Shown: positions 33,438-42,897 of the stretch, one piece after another
Layout of the letters: each line of letters starts with the position of its first letter
How positions within the stretch are numbered: the stretch's first letter is position 1
Assembly: GCA_023439125.1 (NCBI GenBank)
Contig: JAEXOU010000005.1
Coordinates: 868,001-932,000, forward strand
DNA from: Bacillota bacterium
Lineage (GTDB): Bacteria > Bacillota > Clostridia > Lachnospirales > Lachnospiraceae
Reading direction: 5' to 3'
Length of the DNA: 64,000 nucleotides
Made by a program: the position numbers and the translations under genes
Notes under the pieces: generated by a model
What the model was told of the DNA's origin: nothing
Databases searched by the model: none
What the model saw: only the letters and a program-made list of their open reading frames with translations

Positions 33438-35303
33438 TTACACTTCTCTGTAGTCTCCGTCAACTACATCATCGCCAGCGTAGCTACTATTTCCCTGAGC
33501 ACCTGCGCCAGACATATCAGGACCAGCACCTTGCGCACCCTGAGTTTGCTCATACATCTTAGCAAAAACAGTTTGAGCACTGTTCATTAATTTTTCTTTC
33601 GCTGCCTTTAAGTCTTCTACTTCTGCATCTGACATAACTTCTGGATTTGCCTTAGCAACTAAGTCCTTTAAGTGATTTAAGTCAGCCTCTACAGCAGTTT
33701 TTTCATCAGCACTAACTTTATCTGCAACATCCTGTAAAGCTTTCTCTACCTGGAATACCATAGCATCAGCATCATTTCTAGTGTCAACAGCTTCTTTACG
33801 TTTCTTATCCTGAGCTTCATACTCAGCAGCTTCTCTTACCGCCTTATCGATATCACTATCGGACATGCTAGAACCTGAAGTAATTGTAATATGCTGTTCT
33901 TTTCCTGTTCCAAGATCTTTCGCAGATACATTAACGATACCATTTGCATCAATATCAAATGTAACTTCAATCTGAGGAACACCTCTTCTTGCTGGTGGGA
34001 TACCATCAAGACGGAATTGTCCAAGACTCTTGTTGTCTTTCGCAAACTGTCTCTCACCTTGAACAACATTAATATCAACTGCTGTCTGGTTATCAGCTGC
34101 AGTAGAGAATACCTGACTCTTCTTTGTAGGAATTGTAGTATTTCTTTCGATTAATCTTGTAGCAATACCACCCATTGTTTCAATGGAAAGTGATAATGGT
34201 GTTACATCAAGAAGTAAGATATCGCCTGCACCAGTATCGCCTGCTAACTTACCACCCTGGATAGAAGCACCAATTGCAACACATTCATCTGGGTTTAATG
34301 TCTTACTTGGCTCATGACCAGTTAACATCTTAACTTTATCTTGAACAGCTGGGATACGTGTAGAACCACCAACTAATAATACTTTGCTTAATTCAGAAGC
34401 GGATAAACCTGCATCCTTTAATGCATTTTGAACTGGGATAGCTGTTCTTTCAACTAAATCATGTGTTAACTCGTCAAATTTAGCACGTGTTAAGTTAAGA
34501 TCAAAGTGCTTTGGACCTTCTGATGTTGCAGTAATGAAAGGAAGATTAATATTAGTTGTTGTAGCAGCAGAAAGCTCCTTCTTAGCTTTTTCAGCTGCTT
34601 CCTTTAATCTCTGAAGTGCCATCTTATCAGTGGATAAGTCAACACCTTCTAATTTCTTAAATTCATCAATAAAGTATCTTGTTACTCTATCATCGAAATC
34701 ATCACCACCAAGTCTGTTATCACCGGATGTAGATAATACTTCAATAACACCATCGCCAATTTCAATAATAGAAACGTCGAAAGTACCACCACCTAAATCA
34801 TAAACCATGATTTTTTGCTCATGCTCATTGTCAAGACCATAAGCTAATGCAGCTGCTGTTGGCTCGTTGATAATTCTCTTAACATCTAAGCCTGCAATTT
34901 TACCAGCATCTTTTGTTGCCTGTCTTTGAGCATCGTTGAAATAAGCAGGAACTGTAATAACAGCTTCTGTAACCTTTTCACCTAAGTAAGCTTCAGCATC
35001 TGCTTTCAATTTTTGAAGAATCATTGCTGAAATTTCCTGTGGTGTATATTTCTTATCATCAATCGCTACTTTAAAATCTGTACCCATATGTCTCTTGATC
35101 GAAGAAATTGTCTTATCGGAGTTTGTAACAGCCTGACGTTTTGCTGACTCACCAACAATTCTTTCACCTGTTTTTGTAAATGCTACAACAGATGGTGTAG
35201 TTCTTGAACCTTCTGTATTCGTAATAACAACAGGTTTTCCACCTTCCATTACAGCTACACAGGAGTTCGTTGTTCCTAAATCGATACCAATAATTTTACT
35301 CAT
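33438..35303 (-). CDS. dnaK: Chaperone DnaK (Hsp70)
   Basis: A 621-aa Hsp70. The ATPase domain (1-360) has IIGIDLGTTNSCVAVMEGG, the second phosphate motif VYDLGGGTFDVSIIEIG and VLLVGGSTRIPAVQ. The substrate-binding domain starts after LLLDVTPLSLSIETMGG. The C-terminus is a lid with a disordered Gly/Ala-rich end (GAQGAGPDMSGAGAQG). The length is typical of Gram-positive DnaK, with the 24-residue deletion relative to E. coli. It lies between grpE and dnaJ. Confidence 0.97.
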   Translation of the reverse strand: MSKIIGIDLGTTNSCVAVMEGGKPVVITNTEGSRTTPSVVAFTKTGERIVGESAKRQAVTNSDKTISSIKRHMGTDFKVAIDDKKYTPQEISAMILQKLKADAEAYLGEKVTEAVITVPAYFNDAQRQATKDAGKIAGLDVKRIINEPTAAALAYGLDNEHEQKIMVYDLGGGTFDVSIIEIGDGVIEVLSTSGDNRLGGDDFDDRVTRYFIDEFKKLEGVDLSTDKMALQRLKEAAEKAKKELSAATTTNINLPFITATSEGPKHFDLNLTRAKFDELTHDLVERTAIPVQNALKDAGLSASELSKVLLVGGSTRIPAVQDKVKMLTGHEPSKTLNPDECVAIGASIQGGKLAGDTGAGDILLLDVTPLSLSIETMGGIATRLIERNTTIPTKKSQVFSTAADNQTAVDINVVQGERQFAKDNKSLGQFRLDGIPPARRGVPQIEVTFDIDANGIVNVSAKDLGTGKEQHITITSGSSMSDSDIDKAVREAAEYEAQDKKRKEAVDTRNDADAMVFQVEKALQDVADKVSADEKTAVEADLNHLKDLVAKANPEVMSDAEVEDLKAAKEKLMNSAQTVFAKMYEQTQGAQGAGPDMSGAGAQGNSSYAGDDVVDGDYREV

Positions 35304-35409
35304 AATCTATTCCTCCATTCATAAAAGTCATTCTATCTATAATCTGTATTATTTGAAGCTAACATCAAATAATACGTATTAACTAACACTAATACTTGCC
35401 AAACTTTCT

Positions 35410-36090
35410 TTAGTTTACTACTTTTACCATACTGTGACGAACTACACTGTCACGGTACATATATCCTTTTTGGAATTCTTCTGCAACAATATTCTCGCCC
35501 ATGGAATCATCCTCCGCATGCATTACTGCATTATGGAAGTTTGGATCAAATTCTTTGCCAACTGCATCAATTGGTTTTACACCAGCACTCTCTAGAGTTG
35601 ACATCAATTGTTTATAAATCATCTCAATTCCCTGTGCAAACGCGCCTTGTTTTTCTTCTGCACTTACACTAGATAAGCCACGTTCAAAGTTATCAACAAC
35701 AGGAAGAATTTTTTCAACGATATCCTTTGCTCCAATTTCAAACATCTGAGCTTTTTCCTTCTCGGAACGTTTTCTAAAGTTATCGAATTCCGCCATATTA
35801 CGCATTAGGCGATCCGTCAACTCTTCTATTTTTTCATCTTTCTTATCCTTTTTTTCTTTTTTCTTAAAGAAAGATTTCTTTTCCTTCATTGACTCAGAAC
35901 CATCTTCTGTATTATCATCAGTTTCTTCGGTTTCTTCTTCTACTTCTACTTCCTGAGTATCTTGTGTAGCCTCTGCTTCTACACTCTCTTCTTCACTGGC
36001 TTTTTTATTACTATTTTCTATCATGTCTTTTTCCATCATATCTTCAACTTCATCATTCATGATGTCATTAAAATCCTCATTACTCGCCAC
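35410..36090 (-). CDS. grpE: Nucleotide exchange factor GrpE
   Basis: A 226-aa co-chaperone that releases ADP from DnaK. The N-terminal 90 residues are highly acidic and then Lys-rich, low in complexity (EEVEVEEETEETDDNTEDG-like). A coiled coil follows (residues 80-130), then the beta-wing with the signature FDPNFHNAVMHAEDDS and EFQKGYMYRDSVVRHSMVKV. It is between hrcA and dnaK, as usual. Confidence 0.95.
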   Translation of the reverse strand: MASNEDFNDIMNDEVEDMMEKDMIENSNKKASEEESVEAEATQDTQEVEVEEETEETDDNTEDGSESMKEKKSFFKKKEKKDKKDEKIEELTDRLMRNMAEFDNFRKRSEKEKAQMFEIGAKDIVEKILPVVDNFERGLSSVSAEEKQGAFAQGIEMIYKQLMSTLESAGVKPIDAVGKEFDPNFHNAVMHAEDDSMGENIVAEEFQKGYMYRDSVVRHSMVKVVN

Positions 36091-36142
36091 GTCTTATTTC
36101 ACCCTACTTTCCTCGTATTATGATGTAACTTTATTATTATGA

Positions 36143-37177
36143 CTACTTATCCTTAGATTTAAAAATATCATCAAGTTGAACCATTAGGTTTTGTAAAGTA
36201 GAAACTACTTTTTCATAATCCATACGTTTTGGTCCAATAATTCCGACCTTTCCGTAAACACCCTCTTCAATTTGATAAGTAGCTGTAACAACGGCACAAT
36301 CTTTCATGGATTCGACTGGTGTTTCATCACCAATGTAAACTTGAATTCCTCGATTTTCACCATTCTGAACTTCATTGTTCATCAAGTTAGTCAATTGTTG
36401 TTTTTCTTCTAACGTATATAAAAGTTCAGTAGCTTTTTCTGTATTATTAAGTTCTGGATACTTTAATATATTAGTTGCACCTGATGTATAAATCTGAACA
36501 TCTTCTTCCTCACTAATTGCCTGCGCAACAGCATCTAAGATGTCACTTACTACAAAACTGTGTTTTCCTGCTTGCTCCTTCACCTTATGAATCAAGGATA
36601 AATTGATCTCTGCCATATCTAAACCAGTTAGAAATGTATTTAAAACAATATTTAGTTTTAGCAAAGTATCTTGGTCTAAAGGTTGTGCAATTGCTATCAT
36701 CTTATTCTTTACAATATTGCCTTCTAAGACAATAATTGCTAATATCTGTGTTTTATCAACTTCTGTAAGCTGAATAAACTTAATTCGTTTTGAACGATAC
36801 TGTGGTGCTGTTACCATCGTCGCATAGTTTGTGTTTACTGCAAGCATCTTTGCTACTTGCTTCAACATGTTTTCCATCTTATCTGCTTTTTCAATTAACA
36901 TTCCACGCATTTCTTCCACTTGCTGTGTTTTTTCTTCCAACATAGTATCAACATATAATCGATATCCTTTATCTGAAGGAATACGACCAGCTGATGTATG
37001 AGGCTGAAGAATGTAACCAAGCTCTTCTAAGTCTGCCATCTCATTACGAATCGTTGCTGAACTTAAATTCAAATCCGTATACTTTGAAATTGTTCTTGAA
37101 CCAACAGGTTCTCCAGTCTCTAAGTAATTGCGAATAATTGCTTGCAATATCTTAAGCTTTCTATCATCCAACTGCAT
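36143..37177 (-). CDS. hrcA: Heat-inducible transcription repressor HrcA
   Basis: A 344-aa repressor that binds CIRCE elements and is kept active by GroEL. The winged helix lies in residues 1-75 (LDDRKLKILQAIIRNYLETG, then ATIRNEMADLEELGYI). The start at the ATG at 37177 follows GAAGGAAAA. A perfect CIRCE lies 67 bases upstream of that start, so HrcA controls its own operon with grpE, dnaK, dnaJ and perhaps prmA. Confidence 0.95.
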   Translation of the reverse strand: MQLDDRKLKILQAIIRNYLETGEPVGSRTISKYTDLNLSSATIRNEMADLEELGYILQPHTSAGRIPSDKGYRLYVDTMLEEKTQQVEEMRGMLIEKADKMENMLKQVAKMLAVNTNYATMVTAPQYRSKRIKFIQLTEVDKTQILAIIVLEGNIVKNKMIAIAQPLDQDTLLKLNIVLNTFLTGLDMAEINLSLIHKVKEQAGKHSFVVSDILDAVAQAISEEEDVQIYTSGATNILKYPELNNTEKATELLYTLEEKQQLTNLMNNEVQNGENRGIQVYIGDETPVESMKDCAVVTATYQIEEGVYGKVGIIGPKRMDYEKVVSTLQNLMVQLDDIFKSKDK

Positions 37178-37243
37178 TTTTCCTTCTTTCCCAAACTTTA
37201 TCGTTTGCTGCAATCAAGTTATAGTCGCTACCGATTTTCATTG

Positions 37244-37270
37244 TTAGCACTCAATGAGGTAGAGTGCTAA
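37244..37270 (-). promoter_or_regulatory. CIRCE operator of the hrcA operon
   Basis: TTAGCACTC, nine bases, GAGTGCTAA: a perfect copy of the HrcA-binding element. It lies between the hrcA start and its upstream promoter region and is the only CIRCE in the window. Confidence 0.97.
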
Positions 37271-37422
37271 TACCTTTATACATAAATTATCACTATCTGA
37301 ATATTTTGTCAATACAATTTTAAAATATTTTCAAATTCCTTTTATATTGTTTTTTTCAATCAGAAATTAGTATGTACTTTATTTATTCTTTTACTTGCAC
37401 GATAACCTTTTATTTGGCGAAA

Positions 37423-37834
37423 TTAAAGTCGTCGGTACTTTAGAGTGTTTTAGACCCTTATGTACCGCTACGAACTTCATTCAAGCGAAAGCGTGTTGCG
37501 TATAAATTATGTTTGTAATCCCATGCTCATAACATTTCTATGTGCAAAATGACGTCAAATTTCTATCTCAAAGGCTTTTAACACCTGAATCAAATGATGC
37601 TGGGGTCAAAAGTCCTTTTCGATAACTTTATTCGTTATTTTGCACATCAATAGAATTGCTAAAAATGGGATTACAAACATAATTTAGGAGCATACTGTTA
37701 TGAAGTCGTCGGTACTTAGGGCCTGTATTTTAGGCCCTTATGTACCGCTACGAACTTCATTCAAGCGAAAGCGTGTTGCGTATAAATTATGTTTGTAATC
37801 CCATACTCATAACATTTCTATGTGCAAAATGACG
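37423..37834. repeat. Family 1 structured palindromic element, one partial and one full copy
   Basis: A partial copy (37423-37556) lacks its left arm. A full copy spans 37633-37834: CGTTATTTTGCACAT pairs with ATGTGCAAAATGACG at the ends, ATGGGATTACAAACATAATT with its complement inside, and CGGTACTTAGGGCCT with AGGCCCTTATGTACCG at the top. Relative to the copies at 17.2 kb, GAGATGA/TCATCTC has become GGGATTAC/GTAATCCC, so both arms changed together. They fill the gap between hrcA and the DUF3783 gene. Confidence 0.87.
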
Positions 37835-37863
37835 TCAAATTCCTTTTTTGACCCCGACATCAT
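37594..37863. repeat. Outer inverted repeat enclosing a family 1 element
   Basis: ATGATGCTGGGGTCAAAAG at 37594-37612 and TTTTTTGACCCCGACATCAT at 37844-37863 are complementary except at two central positions and enclose the full family 1 copy. It looks like a hairpin into whose loop the element has been inserted. Confidence 0.65.
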
Positions 37864-37877
37864 CCAATCAAAATAAC

Positions 37878-37924
37878 AAAGCGTAAACTCAATTAACAAA
37901 TGTCATAGTGAATTTACGCTTTTT
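37878..37924 (-). terminator. Terminator of the DUF3783 gene
   Basis: AAAAAGCGTAAATTCA and TGAGTTTACGCTTT pair on the minus strand around about 17 bases, 12 bases after the stop. The T-run after the second arm is weak (GTTATTTTG). Confidence 0.6.
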
Positions 37925-37935
37925 AGCTTTTCGAA

Positions 37936-38304
37936 CTATATTAACTTATATTTTGCTTCTATTGCTTTCTTTTCTTTTTCCATCTCAACAAACAATTCTG
38001 GAACCGTCCAATTGCGATTAGCTGCTGTAAGTATTGCCTTATAAGTAATATTAATCTTCTTATTTCTTAAGCGATATAGCACTTGGTCTATTTCAGAACT
38101 TGTTAAATCGCACATCAGCAACAAACTACCTTCTGGTTTATCCCCTGAAAACAATTCAACCTCTTCACTCATTCCTGATACTAAGTTATCTATCTTTTGA
38201 TTGAATTGATCATTTTGGATTGCTTCAACACGTAAGTGCATGGTTGCCAGTGCAAGTTTTACGTTCATTGGCTGCTCAACTTGGAATAGTAATATCTTCT
38301 TCAT
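37936..38304 (-). CDS. DUF3783 protein (122 aa)
   Basis: The start at 38304 follows GAGGAG. The sequence fits DUF3783: LLLMCDLTSSEIDQVLYRLR, then ITYKAILTAANRNWTVPELF, followed by a Lys/Glu-rich C-terminal helix. It is cytoplasmic with no catalytic motif. The family is restricted to clostridia-type Firmicutes and has no known function. It stands alone between the hrcA operon and a small membrane protein gene. Confidence 0.8.
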   Translation of the reverse strand: MKKILLFQVEQPMNVKLALATMHLRVEAIQNDQFNQKIDNLVSGMSEEVELFSGDKPEGSLLLMCDLTSSEIDQVLYRLRNKKINITYKAILTAANRNWTVPELFVEMEKEKKAIEAKYKLI

Positions 38305-38481
38305 ATAAATCTCCTCATTAACTTTAGAACTTGAAACCACAAAGAAACGTAACTACTAGTATATGATTTCGAATTCTTTCACTATAGTATTGGCTAATCC
38401 AATATTACTATGAATGAACTGTTAGCAGTTTTGATTATATATGAAAGCTCAACAAATGTCTATTCAAATGTAGAATTACTA

Positions 38482-38616
38482 CTATCTTCCGCCTATGGTC
38501 TTTTTTTCTTGTTGTTTTACACTTTTCTTTTCACCATCACCATGGTCATAACGCCATGCTATAATTCCACCAATAACCGCGATTGTTGTAAATAATACAA
38601 TTAAAATATTATACAT
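38482..38616 (-). CDS. Small membrane protein (44 aa), unknown function
   Basis: ATG at 38616 follows GGAGGGAACAAGG with good spacing. The product begins MYNILIVLFTTIAVIGGIIA, one transmembrane segment of about 20 residues, then WRYDHGDGEKKSVK and a short basic tail (KKTIGGR). The ribosome site and the clean single-span topology support a real gene. It stands alone, about 180 bases upstream of the DUF3783 start, with DUF3267 further upstream on the same strand. The rest of this 500-base gap holds only terminator hairpins. Confidence 0.62.
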   Translation of the reverse strand: MYNILIVLFTTIAVIGGIIAWRYDHGDGEKKSVKQQEKKTIGGR

Positions 38617-38750
38617 CCTTGTTCCCTCCCATTCTTTCGATGAATATGAGAAATATTACCAACATTAATGTCTCATTATAAATCTAAGAACTGGCAAAAT
38701 CAATGAATCTAGACATATCTTAACGCTTTCTTTACACTCATATACAACTA

Positions 38751-38803
38751 AAAACTGTTGGTAAGAATTGATTGATATCCGTCTCAATTTCCATCCAACA
38801 GTT
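38751..38803 (-). terminator. Terminator of the DUF3267 gene
   Basis: AAACTGTTGG and CCAACAGTTT pair around a 33-base interior; on the minus strand the second arm runs into TTTTTAG, starting seven bases after the stop codon. Confidence 0.7.
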
Positions 38804-38809
38804 TAGATT

Positions 38810-39409
38810 TTATTTGATATCTTCAGGCATAAACCAATAAGAATTCATGCCTGATAATTGTTGCATACTTCCTTTTGGCATCTGTAATAATGCATGTACC
38901 ACATTCATATAATCTCCACAGCCACATAGTATATTGAATGCAGAAAAGGTTAATATAAACTGGCTATATGTAAATGATGCTGGTAACAGGAGCCAAATAA
39001 CAAAAGGAAGAAATCCCAAAACAATATTAGGTAAAAGACTTAAAAAAATAAAGCACCTCTTTGTTATTGGATCTGTGCATAACACAAAAAATAAGGCTGA
39101 CAAGGGTGCTGCATATATATGTTTCACAGATGTTTTTGGAAAACATATTGCATGCAATAATTCATGTGGAATAATCATTATGAGCGATAATATTAAGCCA
39201 ATTGTTCCTTGATATCCATCCATTAATGATTGACCTCTTTGCTTAGATAGGAATATTATCAAGAAAAGAACTGGAATTGCATAAAGCGTTGCTACAACAT
39301 TTACCATTAAGAATGAATTCGGCTCGCGAAATTTATAGGCTTCTTTGGGTAATTTTCCAATAGGAAGTGGATTTTTCTTTCTGAATCGATGGAACTCATA
39401 ATTCTTCAT
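38810..39409 (-). CDS. DUF3267 membrane protein, putative zinc metalloprotease
   Basis: A 199-aa protein with about five membrane segments. The second contains IMIIPHELLHAICFP, an HExxH zinc motif embedded in the membrane as in DUF3267 and site-2-protease-like families. GGAGAG precedes the ATG at 39409; a start four codons earlier is possible. A second region (CGCGDYMNVVHALLQMPKG) has the conserved GDxxN found in DUF3267. Protease activity is inferred from the motif only. Confidence 0.8.
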   Translation of the reverse strand: MKNYEFHRFRKKNPLPIGKLPKEAYKFREPNSFLMVNVVATLYAIPVLFLIIFLSKQRGQSLMDGYQGTIGLILSLIMIIPHELLHAICFPKTSVKHIYAAPLSALFFVLCTDPITKRCFIFLSLLPNIVLGFLPFVIWLLLPASFTYSQFILTFSAFNILCGCGDYMNVVHALLQMPKGSMQQLSGMNSYWFMPEDIK

Positions 39410-39506
39410 AACACTCTCCATTCTTAAATACTTTCCTTCATAAATTACAAATTATACATTGTAGACGACCTATTTTCTTTGATACATAGTAATCATAAAA
39501 ATTAGC

Positions 39507-40940
39507 TTACTTCTTAACCCTCATCTCGGCCCTTTTTAAGTATTTCATCTCCTGCTTTAAATCTGCCCTTACTTGCATCTGCCAGAAAAATTCCCCGATG
39601 AATAGAGTTCTCTCGAGTTTACGTTTATGTACCAGTGCATGAAGTAGCCTCTTTGGTGAGTAAATCTTAGCACTTGCATGGATAATCTCTTCTTGAAGTT
39701 CAGATGGAGTAATATTCTCTGGGTAATGAACAACATTACCATTATATTTTGCCCAATTATGGTGGATTAACTTGTCCTTATGGGTATCATAGACTGGTGT
39801 CCCTGGAACAAAATACATCGATTGTATTAAAACACCACATATGTTATGTTCAATCACAAAATCAACTAGGCGATCTCCAACCCCTTTTGTATGATTGTCC
39901 GCACCTACTATAAATAGGCCTCGAACACGTAACCCATGCTTTTGAATGTTTTTAATTGCACCAACAATCTGTTCGTAAGTACTCTTCTTATTATAATTTG
40001 AAAAAGACTCATCCTCTAGGAATTCAATTCCCATTGCCACTTCAATAAACCCAGCCTTTTTTAATAAATCAAGCATCTCGTCATCATAACCGACTTCAAA
40101 TCTTGCTTGAACCGTAAAATTGTACTTAATGCCACGATCAATAATCGCTTGTAATACGGAAATTGCCCATTTACGGTCGGCGAAAAAATTGTCATCCGTA
40201 ATCCAAAGGATCTTCGTAAGACGATGGTGATTTTTATCATGGAAGTCAATCGAATATCTAATATCCTCTACTATATTTTCTGGAGTTCTTGTACGAACTC
40301 TTCTACCAAAATGACGAACTAATGCACAGTAATCGCAATTATGTGGGCACCCACGAGAGGCATGAACTTGTGGCCAGATTGTATTATAGCCAGCCATCTT
40401 CTGATAGCGATATACTAAATCACGATTTGGTATGATATCTATATTTTCTGGTGGAGTAGGGTTTCCTGTGCTATATATTTTTCCATGTTTACGGTATGCA
40501 AGCCCTGCAAAATCAAGTGGTTGATTATTCTTTAGTGCATTTAAGAATACAAGAATGGATTCATCTGCCTCTCCTAATAAAACATAATCACAATATTTGC
40601 TTGCTTCCTTATAGTTCATTGAAGCATGTAATCCACCCATAACAACAATTGCATGAGAGTGTTTTCTTATATACTGCGCCATCTTATATCCACGAACTGC
40701 ATTAAATGTAAATATTCCGATAAAAACAACGTCTGCATCCAATACGTCATTATATTTCACACTCGAAATTGATTCACTGTACATATAAGTATCACTATAA
40801 TGCTCCTTAACCACAGTTGCTAAAGTCAATAAACCTATCGAAGGTGTACGAATATATTTATCATAAACAAACATATTCTTAATCGACGGACGATATGGCA
40901 GATTCCCTGGTTCTAAAAATCTTATTTTCTCAACTATCAT
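39507..40940 (-). CDS. B12-binding-domain radical SAM protein
   Basis: A 477-aa protein. Residues 30-170 form a cobalamin-binding-like domain (ADVVFIGIFTFNAVRGYKMA, VVMGGLHASMNY, YVLLGEADESI). The radical SAM motif is GCPHNCDYCALV (C-x3-C-x2-C), and the TIM-barrel strand ILWITDDNFF follows. A helical C-terminal region covers residues 400-477. The DHxxG cobalamin motif of base-on enzymes is not evident. It is on the hemW strand, 48 bases downstream. The reaction is unknown; the family includes methyltransferases and ring-forming enzymes. Confidence 0.85.
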   Translation of the reverse strand: MIVEKIRFLEPGNLPYRPSIKNMFVYDKYIRTPSIGLLTLATVVKEHYSDTYMYSESISSVKYNDVLDADVVFIGIFTFNAVRGYKMAQYIRKHSHAIVVMGGLHASMNYKEASKYCDYVLLGEADESILVFLNALKNNQPLDFAGLAYRKHGKIYSTGNPTPPENIDIIPNRDLVYRYQKMAGYNTIWPQVHASRGCPHNCDYCALVRHFGRRVRTRTPENIVEDIRYSIDFHDKNHHRLTKILWITDDNFFADRKWAISVLQAIIDRGIKYNFTVQARFEVGYDDEMLDLLKKAGFIEVAMGIEFLEDESFSNYNKKSTYEQIVGAIKNIQKHGLRVRGLFIVGADNHTKGVGDRLVDFVIEHNICGVLIQSMYFVPGTPVYDTHKDKLIHHNWAKYNGNVVHYPENITPSELQEEIIHASAKIYSPKRLLHALVHKRKLERTLFIGEFFWQMQVRADLKQEMKYLKRAEMRVKK

Positions 40941-40988
40941 ATAAATATTAACTCCTTTTCCCCTCATTTTATTGATAACTATTTCTAA

Positions 40989-42137
40989 TTAATCTAATAT
41001 AAACTCTGCAAATACAGAATTACTTACGTCTAAACCATATTCCGTCAATCGTAAAAAATCTCCTTCTATTTCAATCAGCTTTTCATCTAATAATTTACGA
41101 ATACTCGCACCATAAATGTCTAACATTGCTACACCAAAAAACTGTTGAAACTTGGAAAGTTGCACACCTTCACACATGCGAAGCCCTAAAAACATAAACT
41201 CTTCCATTGCATCTTTTTTACTTACGATTTCCATCTCTCGTTGTACACTCTGCCCCTGCTGAATGCATGTTAAATAGCTCGTCATATCCTCTTCATTATG
41301 GAATCTTTCTCCTTGATAAAGACTCGAAGCACCTAATCCAAATCCTAAGTATTCAACTCTTGTCCAATATCCAATATTATGACGACATTCTAAGCCCTTC
41401 TTTGCATAATTAGATATTTCATACCGTTCATATCCGTTTTCCTTTAAAATTTCCTTTGTCCTCTCATACATGAGCCGATCCAATTCTACGGAAGGCAATT
41501 CCTCCAATTTCGTCCCATTTTCTCCATACCACTGAGCAAATGCCGTACCTTCTTCAATAATTAAGCTATACGCCGAAATATGCTCTGGTTTCAGCGCAAT
41601 AACCTTATGAAGCGTCTCTTCATATTGCTTGAGTGTTTGTTTTGGTAAAGCAGACATCAAATCAATATTAATATTTGTAAATCCAACTCTTCTAGCTAAA
41701 TGATAATTTTCACAAAACTGCTCAAACGTATGAATTCTGCCTAATAGCTTTAGCTCGTCATTATTCGCACTTTGTAACCCAAAGCTTAAGCGATTCACCA
41801 AAAGTTTACGATATGCCGTTAAGAGTTCTTCATCTACAGTCCCCGGATTACATTCTACTGTAATTTCACAATTTTTCGAGAAAACAGCGACCTCTTGAAG
41901 TGCTTCCATAATCTGAGTAAATTGCTCTTTTGATAATAACGATGGAGTTCCACCCCCAAAGAAGATTGAAATCACTTCATATCCTTCAAGCCTCGATTTA
42001 CTTGCCATAATTTCATGCACCAATGCTTGCACATATTGATTTTTTGTATCTTCGTCCGATGCTTTCGATAAAAAGTCACAGTAATTACACTTTCTGACGC
42101 AAAAAGGAATGTGTATATAAAGTTCTATTTTTTTCAT
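40989..42137 (-). CDS. hemW: Radical SAM family haem chaperone HemW
   Basis: A 382-aa HemN-like protein. It begins MKKIELYIHIPFCVRKCNYC, with the radical SAM C-x3-C-x2-C, and has FFGGGTPSLL and ECNPGTVDEE. It lacks the fourth CxxxCxxCxC cysteine of true coproporphyrinogen dehydrogenases, which marks HemW, a haem carrier. I start it at 42137 because AAAGG lies just upstream. In Bacillus the gene (yqeR) sits between lepA and hrcA; here MCP, GNAT and other genes separate it from both. Confidence 0.9.
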   Translation of the reverse strand: MKKIELYIHIPFCVRKCNYCDFLSKASDEDTKNQYVQALVHEIMASKSRLEGYEVISIFFGGGTPSLLSKEQFTQIMEALQEVAVFSKNCEITVECNPGTVDEELLTAYRKLLVNRLSFGLQSANNDELKLLGRIHTFEQFCENYHLARRVGFTNINIDLMSALPKQTLKQYEETLHKVIALKPEHISAYSLIIEEGTAFAQWYGENGTKLEELPSVELDRLMYERTKEILKENGYERYEISNYAKKGLECRHNIGYWTRVEYLGFGLGASSLYQGERFHNEEDMTSYLTCIQQGQSVQREMEIVSKKDAMEEFMFLGLRMCEGVQLSKFQQFFGVAMLDIYGASIRKLLDEKLIEIEGDFLRLTEYGLDVSNSVFAEFILD

Positions 42138-42213
42138 TGATTTACCTTTCAAATTCTAATGATAAACCGAATCATACCATATAAAAGGATATATGACAAG
42201 CAAACCAAATAAG

Positions 42214-42747
42214 CTACTTCGCATATTCTCCACGTATCAATCCATAATAGCAAATATCATGATAGCTACCGTTTATTTTGGCAAAGTGTTTTAAGGTGCC
42301 CTCCAAAATAAGACCTGATTTTTCAAGCACTCTGCAAGATTCAGTATTTTCCTTAACCGCTAATGCTTCTACTCGTTCCACTAGCATATCTTCGAATGCA
42401 TATTGAACCAAATACCTAGTTATCTCTGTCGCGTACCCTTTCTGCCAAAAGGAAGGTAATAAATTATATCCTATGACACAACGATTCGCACTTTTATTAT
42501 AATCGAGAATACCTGCTTCACCAATAAAACAGTTACTCTCTTTCAACAATAAAGCGCAAAACCCATTCTCATGTAAAGCTTGTTTTGAAATCAGGTGTTC
42601 TAACTCTACTTGTGCTTGTTGCAGATTATTCAAAGGAACATAGGTCGAGTATGTCCAAACCTCTTTACAAGATTTAACTCTATAAAAATCTTGTAAGTCC
42701 TCGTTGGAGTAATCTCGAAGGATTAACCGTTCTGTTTCTATTAACAT
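42214..42747 (-). CDS. GNAT family N-acetyltransferase (RimJ/RimL type)
   Basis: A 177-aa acetyltransferase. It begins MLIETERLILRDYSNEDL, typical of the RimJ/RimL group, with the acetyl-CoA site near SFWQKGYATEITRYLVQYAF and EALAVKENTESCRVLEKSGL. The start at 42747 is backed by a G-rich ribosome site. The substrate (protein N-terminus, antibiotic or small amine) cannot be told. It is an accessory insertion between lepA and hemW. Confidence 0.85.
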   Translation of the reverse strand: MLIETERLILRDYSNEDLQDFYRVKSCKEVWTYSTYVPLNNLQQAQVELEHLISKQALHENGFCALLLKESNCFIGEAGILDYNKSANRCVIGYNLLPSFWQKGYATEITRYLVQYAFEDMLVERVEALAVKENTESCRVLEKSGLILEGTLKHFAKINGSYHDICYYGLIRGEYAK

Positions 42748-42897
42748 ATGCACCCCCCCTTAAATGTTTTTTCGTAGTATTTTAGTATTCTTATTGTGGT
42801 TATAATATATTGATCAATATTATGTACTTCATTTTCTATTTTATCTTATCTATTCTTACATTATCTGTCAATCTTTTATTACTCTCATTACTATAGG

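Noticed and set aside
33836..34154. Frames inside dnaK on both strands
   Set aside because: dnaK is intact and strongly conserved across this segment.
38410..38595. Plus-strand frame of 61 aa
   Set aside because: No ribosome site; it overlaps the minus-strand 44-aa gene that has a strong one.
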